A stretch of DNA of 64,000 bases from the NCBI GenBank assembly GCA_028564705.1, contig JAPXFQ010002669.1, positions 1,426,001-1,490,000 on the forward strand, read 5' to 3'. A program made the translations under genes and the position numbers. Within the stretch, counting starts at the first letter, position 1. Each line of letters starts with the position of its first letter. The notes under the pieces were generated by a model. The model saw only the letters and a list, made by a program, of their open reading frames with translations, did not search any database and had not been told where the DNA came from. Below are positions 60,901-64,000 of this stretch, in pieces. The stretch is from Apricaphanius iberus (lineage: Eukaryota; Chordata; Actinopteri; Cyprinodontiformes; Aphaniidae).

Positions 60901-63631
60901 AACTAATCACCAAACAAGTAACTGCTGTACAGTTCTGGAGGCAAGACAGCAGCATTTTATAATTTACATAGACTAAATAATAAGAAACAATTTTGTTTTT
61001 TAATGTCCCATTTTTTTATTTTCTGAGTTTTTTTTTTCTGCAGACTTTTAAATAACGTAATTTTGTTCTATTTTCTTATTTATCTTATATTTTCTGAAAG
61101 AGAAAGTTGGAAAAATGAACCTTTGAGTACAGCTCATATTATGTCTAAATACTGATTTTCATGTGTTTATATTCTAAATGATGCATACCGATATATCAAG
61201 CATTAAGCTCTATGAACCACACCGCTCTGAAGGATTTAGCTATGACCTCAGAGCTGCAACTGTTTCTGGCCGTCAATCTGGGAGGGAATTTGAGGACATT
61301 TCAGAATAATTTGAAGCTTATTAGTCGGCTGGATGAAAAAAAATATTATAAGTGAAAAACATTTTAGCCAGATGCCAATATTTTCTACAGCTAATGTCCC
61401 GGCAGAAAACGCCCCAAAACCCTCAAATTCATAAAGATAGACCGATATATTGGGTTGATGTTCATCTTTTTTGCTTTTACCTCATTATTACCTCTTTAGC
61501 AGAGCTTTTTTTTCTGTTTAGAAATTGCTGTCTGATAGCTCAAAATAAATGGTCAATTCTACCTTCTTTCTTTTATTTACTGCTTTTTATACTTAATACC
61601 TGGTCAGTTTATTGATTTTTTTTATTAACTTTGGTTAAATGTTTACATTTTATCCCTCTTCAGTGCAAAATATTAAGATACAAGATTCACTTTGACATTT
61701 TAGCAGCAAATAAGGTGATAAAACGTTCAGCTGTCAGCCATAAAAGTCTTCCCAAGAAAGTGGAACCCCACATCTACGACTGGCTAACAATGAGCTCTGC
61801 AAATCGGTAATAGAAAAAAAACATATCAGTCTATCTTTGTACATCAGTAATGTTCAGAGAAATTTCTAATTAATCAAGTGCTCAGTTTTACTCATCCCTT
61901 GACCTCTGTTAGCATATTAAAGGTTGTGATTTATTGCAGTACAATGAGAAAAAAGCTTAGCATGTATGGCTTATTTTAAAAGGGTTACCAGGGGAAACAG
62001 TGTGTCTTTAAAAAGACAAAGAATGAATGACCACATAGTTGCATTTACCAGCAGGCTTGTTTTGCAGCTATAGCACCTGATTAGGGACCTTGATTACATT
62101 AATCTGTTTACCAATAGCTTCATTTCCATTAAATGGTTTGCCAACATTTCTGGGTTGAAGGAAGCTGATGGTGACATTACGCTGGCCAAGTCTTCTCAAC
62201 CATTGTGTTTCTATACAAAGTCGACTCTTTGAGGAATTTGCCAAGATGTCAGCACCAACAGACGGCCACAGCAGCAGAGAATAAGAAGAGATCGACGATG
62301 GTAGAAGCAAGGATGTCTGACATGTTTCTGTTCGCTTTGTTGGCGTACAAAGCCATGGTCCTTCCATTCTGCTTGGCCTGCAACCCTCCCAATTTTAAAA
62401 ACGCTGGTTGTTTGTCGAGATCTGCTGATATAATTTCCCACTGAGTCGCAGCTAATCGGCATGAGTTAAGCACAGCTCCTGCCTGGCAACCCTACCGCGT
62501 ACATTCTCCAAGCCAGGCACTCATTAAGTTCCTAAAATGGCCCGGAAAGTAGTCATTTAGGGCCAGCTCGATACGCAAAGGTCTGGTAAAATTACCCAGA
62601 AGTTCCAATAGTAGAAATAGGCCTAAATTATTCAAATATTAGGGTCATCTGTCTGTCAACTTTAGTTTAGATATGTCATAATCATGAAACAGAGCAATGA
62701 ACCTTAACAAAGCAGCATATCTAGAACAGAGTGGATGGAAAAAGAAAAAAAGTCAAGCCGTTGCAAAAATCGACATTCTTATTTAAATGTTGGGTTCCAA
62801 CATTAGGACAGCTTTATTGGTTTCAAAGAACAGAAGAAAAGCTGTGAAGAAGAATAAAACAGTGAACTATTGCTGATAAAGGTGGTACTTTATCTTAGTT
62901 TTTTTTTTCTCATGAATGTAAAGGAGTTCGTTCTGATTGTTGTGTTGAATAATGACATTTTTTTGGGTTCAAATTTGTCCTGCCAGGGTGAGAGACTGAG
63001 CCATGCAGTCGGTTGTGCCTTTGCTGCCTGTCTGGAGAGAAAGCAGCGTCGAGAGAAGGAGTGTGGTGTGACGGCTTCATTCGATGCCAGCCGCACCTCG
63101 TTTGTGCGTGAGGGCTCCTTCCGCATCAATTCATCTTACAGCCAGCAGACCAGCAGCAGTGAAGAGACGATGCAAATTAAAAAGAAAGGTAGGAGAGTAT
63201 TCCAAATGCTCACAAGTGATGATTAATTTAAAGTAAAAAAAAAAAAAAACAAGAAATAACACTTGAAAATCCTGTTGAATATACTTTTTCTTTTTTTAAT
63301 ATTGCAAGAATGTCTGTTTGAGTCTCAAACATCACTGACCACTGGTCATTATTTCCTTCAGACCAACCCTCTGCCACCCCAGCTCTCCCTCCTGGCTCCG
63401 CCTCTCCACCTGAGGGGACGGCCTCCATGATGGATCGTTCAGAACCAGGCGGCCCCCACGCTATTCCTCGCCGCCACGCACCCATTGAACAGCTGGTTCG
63501 CCAAGGCTCATTCAGGGGATTTCCAGCTCTCAGCCAGAAGAACTCTCCCTTCAAGAGACAGCTGTCACTCCGCCTCAATGACCTGCCATCCACCCTGCAA
63601 CGCAAGACGGACTTTGAGACCAAGAATCCTG
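42653..63631 (+). CDS. numbl: Numb-like adaptor protein, 5' part of a spliced gene (overview)
   Basis: Six exons give 296 codons plus one base, all joining in frame at consensus splice sites. Numb-family proteins are cytoplasmic and membrane-cortex adaptors that bind cargo tails through a PTB domain, link them to endocytosis (AP-2, Eps15-type partners), inhibit Notch signalling and act in neural progenitor division. The predicted chain has a basic N-terminal patch (1-13), a PTB domain at about 33-173 and an Arg/Glu-rich linker. RQGSFRG (Ser256) and KRQLSLR (Ser275) are spaced 19 residues apart, like the known aPKC/14-3-3 sites of Numb. The C-terminal DPF/NPF tail is beyond the window. Numbl rather than numb is favoured by the N-terminus, by [15 protein letters not shown] residues and by the absence of the KFFKGFFGK-type PTB insert. 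I cannot rule out numb fully without a search. Confidence 0.93.
42779..48484 (+). other. numbl intron, 5.7 kb
   Basis: Bounded by gtacgt and a cag acceptor at 48484. It holds the hairpin element 47820-48252. Elsewhere (42779-47817) it is AT-rich, with a few short ORFs lacking domains (43280-43496, 45074-45352, 45732-45920), and I recognise nothing. Confidence 0.85.
47820..48252. mobile_element. Long-hairpin element with TA flanks, 433 bp
   Basis: The two ends, cactgcaaaaact and agtttttgcagtg, are inverted copies. The similarity continues inward for about 110 bases on each side: gtcttgttttcagccaaaaa against the inverse of tttttggtttgaaacaaga, and gagaccaatatgctaagcaa against the inverse of gctctagcatattcgtctc. 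TA stands at both flanks (47818-47819, 48253-48254), the Tc1/mariner target. A transcript through this would fold into a very long hairpin. It is non-coding and lies 232 bp upstream of a numbl exon. Confidence 0.8.
48485..48559 (+). CDS. numbl: numbl exon, PTB domain part 1
   Basis: An acceptor ending gcag at 48484 and the donor gtaagt at 48560 bound 75 bases, 25 codons, phase 0. It reads [20 protein letters not shown] and KKLKV (residues 43-67), the first strand and helix of the Numb PTB fold. YLG and the ESRGMHVCE run are near-invariant in the family. A second possible GT at 48557 would cut one codon, but gtaagt is the better site. Confidence 0.95.
48640..49170 (+). mobile_element. Tc1-like transposase remnant, + orientation
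   Basis: After an end-like block (tattgggatttatagcctga) come the middle and C-terminal parts of a Tc1 transposase. These are cttccagcagggcaaatgcc near 48922, aaacatacagccaggtctac near 48943, tagaatggcccagttgg near 48997 and ctccaaacagtctgactgaa near 49064, all in the right order for + orientation. The N-terminal half is deleted and the frames are broken. Confidence 0.7.
49494..49756 (+). repeat. Fish retroelement tail, second copy
   Basis: Shares ccaggttctgttggaggttt, cttcctgttaaaagatagtt, aatgccttgagatgaca and ggcgctatataaataaattg with the tail at 26390-26664. It ends in a short ttgagtag instead of the GAATT repeats. Confidence 0.65.
49776..51010 (-). mobile_element. Tc1-like transposon (second subfamily), internally deleted and invaded
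   Basis: The minus strand reads the helix-turn-helix start of a Tc1 transposase near 50170-50060 ([20 protein letters not shown] then TGKQLG). The left side keeps ggagactggcttggccactc at 49848-49867 and a junction near 49921 where the catalytic core has been deleted. The right end resumes after the 50279-50775 insertion with cacagttgaagtgtacgta and ctctcatctttttaagtcgg, and stops at ttttttgccca near 51008, just short of the expected terminal bases. Confidence 0.75.
50279..50775. mobile_element. Inverted-repeat element inside the Tc1, itself carrying a short LINE tail
   Basis: The left end ggggcagtta and inner cacacgacaacgttgcc pair with the right end aacgttggtgtgtaaacagc and ccc. The short word tatg lies at both flanks (50275-50278 and 50776-50779). 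The Tc1 reads through the gap as aacaagtctatg plus agggtcagaattattgct. Near the left end, about 50288-50345, a short tail-like block (aatttccctctgggatcgat then aaagtctttttgaatt) looks like a LINE 3' end dropped into it. A second copy lies at 52538-52935. Confidence 0.6.
51989..52063 (+). CDS. numbl: numbl exon, PTB domain part 2
   Basis: Acceptor cctttgcag at 51988 and donor gtaaga at 52064 bound 75 bases, 25 codons, phase 0. It reads [20 protein letters not shown] then DDKTK (residues 68-92). [12 protein letters not shown] is a core PTB strand pair of the Numb family. The preceding exon joins directly to SGKK, without the Phe-rich insert known from some NUMB isoforms. Confidence 0.95.
52538..52935. 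mobile_element. Second copy of the 50279-50775 element, split by a 138 bp insert
   Basis: It shares tgcgcaagtccaata, gctggcagtgacatcg and the right part gttgtcagaattccccattc, then gctgaaaaatgttgtcgtgt and aaattgcccc, with copy 1. About 180 bases are missing at the left. The copy is interrupted at 52630-52767. Confidence 0.65.
52621..52776 (+). mobile_element. 138 bp insert with hammerhead-like core and 9 bp target duplication
   Basis: The insert 52630-52767 is flanked by identical aacaaatca copies (52621-52629 and 52768-52776). Copy 1 of the host element has a single related site here (acaatgaatca). Inside, ctgatga (52644-52650) is followed by a perfect 6 bp stem, cctctt with aagagg (52653-52658, 52663-52668), and then gaaac (52670-52674). 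This is the order CUGAUGA, stem II, GAAAC of a hammerhead ribozyme. A short gtctt/aagac hairpin follows. I do not see a convincing stem I or cleavage triplet. The sequence resembles a fish repeat that I associate with Penelope-like element ends, which are known to carry hammerhead motifs. Confidence 0.6.
52945..53490 (+). mobile_element. Tc1-like transposase remnant, + orientation
   Basis: cttcagcagggaccgggaag at 52976-52995 with gatggatggatggagctaac and tacagggtgttgcttacaga follows the known C-terminal half of the fish Tc1 transposase. ccagaatctgtggcaaaatc near 53158, then tttgcagctatgattgcagg near 53273 and gattgactcaggtg near 53311, continue it to the end of the gene. The right terminal region fades near 53490. 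The frames are broken. Confidence 0.65.
53674..53711 (+). repeat. (GGT)n microsatellite with G-run
   Basis: A GGT run passes into about 11 consecutive G. It offers many G-quadruplex registers. The Trp/Gly-rich ORF over it (53607-53870) is a by-product. Confidence 0.95.
54161..54190. repeat. (CAAT)n microsatellite, 30 bp
   Basis: Pure CAAT tetranucleotide run followed by A's. It may be the reversed tail of an old LINE insertion to its right, which would explain its position. Confidence 0.9.
54707..54785 (+). repeat. Possible tRNA-like or tRNA-derived SINE fragment
   Basis: tggctgagtggttgg (54719-54733) resembles an internal A box of a pol III promoter, and aggtttgcgtccc (54755-54767) resembles a B box at plausible spacing. 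I cannot pair a full acceptor stem or anticodon arm, so a working tRNA is unlikely. Confidence 0.25.
55126..55420. mobile_element. AT-rich small element, copy B
   Basis: It starts with tagggctgggtcatatggct, a clean version of the left end of copy A (36462). The block gcaaagtatccttgtaaaac (55319-55338), then aagatggcta and gagctatggaag, matches copy A closely. The right end is lost. Confidence 0.65.
55560..56000 (-). pseudogene. Rex1/L2-type LINE reverse transcriptase remnant
   Basis: On the minus strand the frame reads [20 protein letters not shown] then TNMC, the PQGxxLSPxLF motif of LINE RTs. It continues [15 protein letters not shown] at the catalytic box (YTDD for the usual FADD), then [10 protein letters not shown] second frame continues with [16 protein letters not shown], matching the YLGxxIDxxLxF motif. 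Sequence upstream (55952-56000) reads as the linker before PQG, with stops. Frame shifts and stops show it is dead. This RT lineage (CR1/L2/Rex1) differs from the RTE-type Rex3 piece at 16.7 kb. Confidence 0.75.
56001..57439. other. No gene seen; retroelement-tail-like patch near 56810-56880
   Basis: Within the intron. ctataaagcactgtgagttg and ggtttataaataaagctc at 56808-56866 resemble fish retroelement tails. A common-repeat-like block (cacaaatcggactcaggtca) lies at 56368-56387. Nothing else is recognised. Confidence 0.4.
57440..57765. repeat. CA-associated fish repeat with (CA)n end
   Basis: It has CA patches near 57448 and a pure (CA)n run at 57742-57765. Between them are short repeated phrases (ggaccgtccattgac, ggtcctaacaaggtcc, ggtcctaagaaggtc). 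This block is typical of a microsatellite-linked repeat seen in many fish. Non-coding. Confidence 0.6.
57913..57952. repeat. (TC)n microsatellite, 40 bp
   Basis: Pure TC run inside a wider CT-rich stretch (57860-57960). The Arg-Glu repeat ORF on the minus strand and the Ser-Leu ORFs on the plus strand over it are artefacts. Confidence 0.95.
58521..58661 (+). CDS. numbl: numbl exon, PTB domain part 3
   Basis: Acceptor ctcctgtgttag at 58520 and donor gtgagt at 58662 bound 141 bases, 47 codons, phase 0. It reads [20 protein letters not shown], then [20 protein letters not shown], then FMALKDS (residues 93-139). [15 protein letters not shown] and [12 protein letters not shown] form the peptide-binding core of the PTB domain and are almost unchanged from fly to human. 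Confidence 0.97.
59132..59656. mobile_element. TTAA-flanked inverted-repeat element, 525 bp, with long arms
   Basis: The left arm begins agggatattccacccctaca and the right arm ends aagaatatccct. They are inverted and similar over about 75 bases (aaaatgtgtctgttgccata against the inverse of atatggaaactgacacattt). Exact TTAA copies flank it (59128-59131, 59657-59660). Removing the nested 59280-59493 insert leaves about 300 bp of original element. It has no transposase and is a TTAA-targeting non-autonomous element by its flanks. Confidence 0.85.
59280..59493. mobile_element. hAT-like element of 214 bp nested in the TTAA element
   Basis: An exact 8 bp duplication, gcataaac, stands on both sides (59272-59279 and 59494-59501). 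The ends cagcggtgtcc and gggaacctctg are short inverted repeats with mismatches, and inside, ctcaagggccgg pairs loosely with the inverse of ccttgaggaccg. The 8 bp duplication and the small size fit a non-autonomous hAT. Decayed relatives may lie near 18.9, 25.2 and 39.9 kb. Confidence 0.85.
62987..63188 (+). CDS. numbl: numbl exon, end of PTB domain and linker
   Basis: Acceptor cctgccag at 62986 and donor gtagga at 63189 bound 202 bases: 67 codons plus one base (phase 1 at the end). It reads [20 protein letters not shown], then [20 protein letters not shown], then [10 protein letters not shown] (residues 140 on). [20 protein letters not shown] is the C-terminal helix of the Numb PTB domain. 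The end, [16 protein letters not shown], is a low-complexity linker that varies between species. Confidence 0.96.
63362..63631 (+). CDS. numbl: numbl exon with the aPKC/14-3-3 serine sites
   Basis: Acceptor ccttcag at 63361 and donor gtgagt at 63632 bound 270 bases that complete the split Asp207 codon and end with one base of the next codon. After a Pro/Ser/Thr-rich start (residues 208-228), [20 protein letters not shown] then [19 protein letters not shown] follows. RQGSFRG (Ser256) and KRQLSLR (Ser275) correspond to the known phosphorylation and 14-3-3 binding sites of mammalian NUMB. The exon ends [16 protein letters not shown]. Confidence 0.96.
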
Positions 63632-64000
63632 GTGAGTGGAGGCATTTTGGTTCTCATATGTTGACGAACGCGGACACATGCTGATATTTCTACCTCATTA
63701 AAATTCTGTTCCATGGTTTACGTTTTTATATCTGAAAATTGTTAATTTCTAAAATTGGTACACGAATGGGTTGCCATCTTAGTTTGTTGCGAGTATATAA
63801 AATTATCAAGGCCCCTAAAGGTCACATTGAAATAAAAGTGTCATTTTATGCTGATGATTTACTGATTTATTTATTTTTTTTATGACAAAAGCCCAGATTT
63901 CTTTACCATTTGTGTTGCTTACACTGGTTACACTTTAGGGTTCATATATATTTTGCACATTAGTAAGTTTTCTCTGTGCAATTAAACAAAAATTTCCTCT
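63632..64000 (+). other. Start of the next numbl intron
   Basis: It follows a gtgagt donor and continues past the window. AT-rich, nothing recognised. The next exon should begin by completing a Gly codon (phase 1). Confidence 0.8.

Larger units (their letters stand above)
58662..62986 (+). other. numbl intron, 4.3 kb
   Basis: Contains the nested pair at 59132-59656. In 58662-59127 and 59661-62986 I recognise nothing. The overlapping opposite-strand ORFs at 62068-62473 have no domain. A polypyrimidine tract lies close to the 62986 acceptor. Confidence 0.85.

Noticed and set aside
62068..62473. Five overlapping ORFs on both strands
   Set aside because: Within a numbl intron, no conserved motif and no flanking splice pattern joining numbl in phase.
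1..64000. CRISPR arrays, operons, phage or bacterial mobile systems
   Set aside because: The window is vertebrate DNA; no regularly spaced repeats, bacterial gene clusters or intact viral genes were seen on either strand.

Overview
The window looks like nuclear DNA from a teleost fish. It is AT-rich and intron-rich, has no bacterial-style gene packing, and is crowded with the remnants typical of fish genomes: Tc1-like transposons, Rex3/RTE and Rex1/L2-type LINE pieces, small inverted-repeat DNA elements and long simple repeats. The teleost call rests on these repeat families and on the one gene. The species cannot be named from what I see.

Only one protein-coding gene can be supported. It is the 5' two-thirds of a numb-like gene (numbl) on the + strand. 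Six spliced exons (42628-42778, 48485-48559, 51989-52063, 58521-58661, 62987-63188, 63362-63631) join in frame from the conserved [12 protein letters not shown] start through the whole PTB domain and into the linker that carries the two later aPKC-type serines. The gene runs off the right edge, so the C-terminal part (endocytic DPF and NPF motifs) lies outside. A GC-richer stretch near 22.7-23.2 kb ends in a strong splice donor at 23184/23185. It may be the first exon: its ATGs read in frame across a 19.4 kb intron into the first sure exon and would add a short N-terminal extension.

Layout. 1-22 kb: no gene seen, only transposon remnants: Tc1 at the left edge, near 1.8 kb, 7.2-8.3 kb, 10.4-10.9 kb and 21.3-22.1 kb; three copies of one hAT-like small element; TTAA-flanked elements at 9.0, 12.5 and 14.8 kb; an internal Rex3 reverse transcriptase piece at 16.7-17.4 kb. 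22.7-23.2 kb: possible numbl first exon. 23.2-42.6 kb: putative first intron, holding an antisense 28S rRNA fragment joined to a fish retroelement tail (25.7-26.7 kb), a 560 bp element that splits an older repeat (38.6-39.2 kb), a GC-rich small element at 35.7 kb and a degraded RTE piece at 41.8 kb. 42.6-64 kb: numbl exons, with introns full of nested insertions: a long hairpin element at 47.8 kb, a Tc1/small-element/LINE-tail nest at 49.8-51.0 kb, a 138 bp element with a hammerhead-like core at 52.6 kb, a Rex1-type RT remnant at 55.6-56.0 kb and a hAT-like element inside a TTAA element at 59.1-59.7 kb.

I found no sign of a new gene system such as a defence island, CRISPR array or operon. The most interesting points are the clean nested insertions whose target duplications can be read directly, the 28S-retroelement chimera, the 138 bp element with a hammerhead-like core, and the possible extra N-terminus of numbl. 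All repeat-family names come from remembered family features and were not checked by any search.
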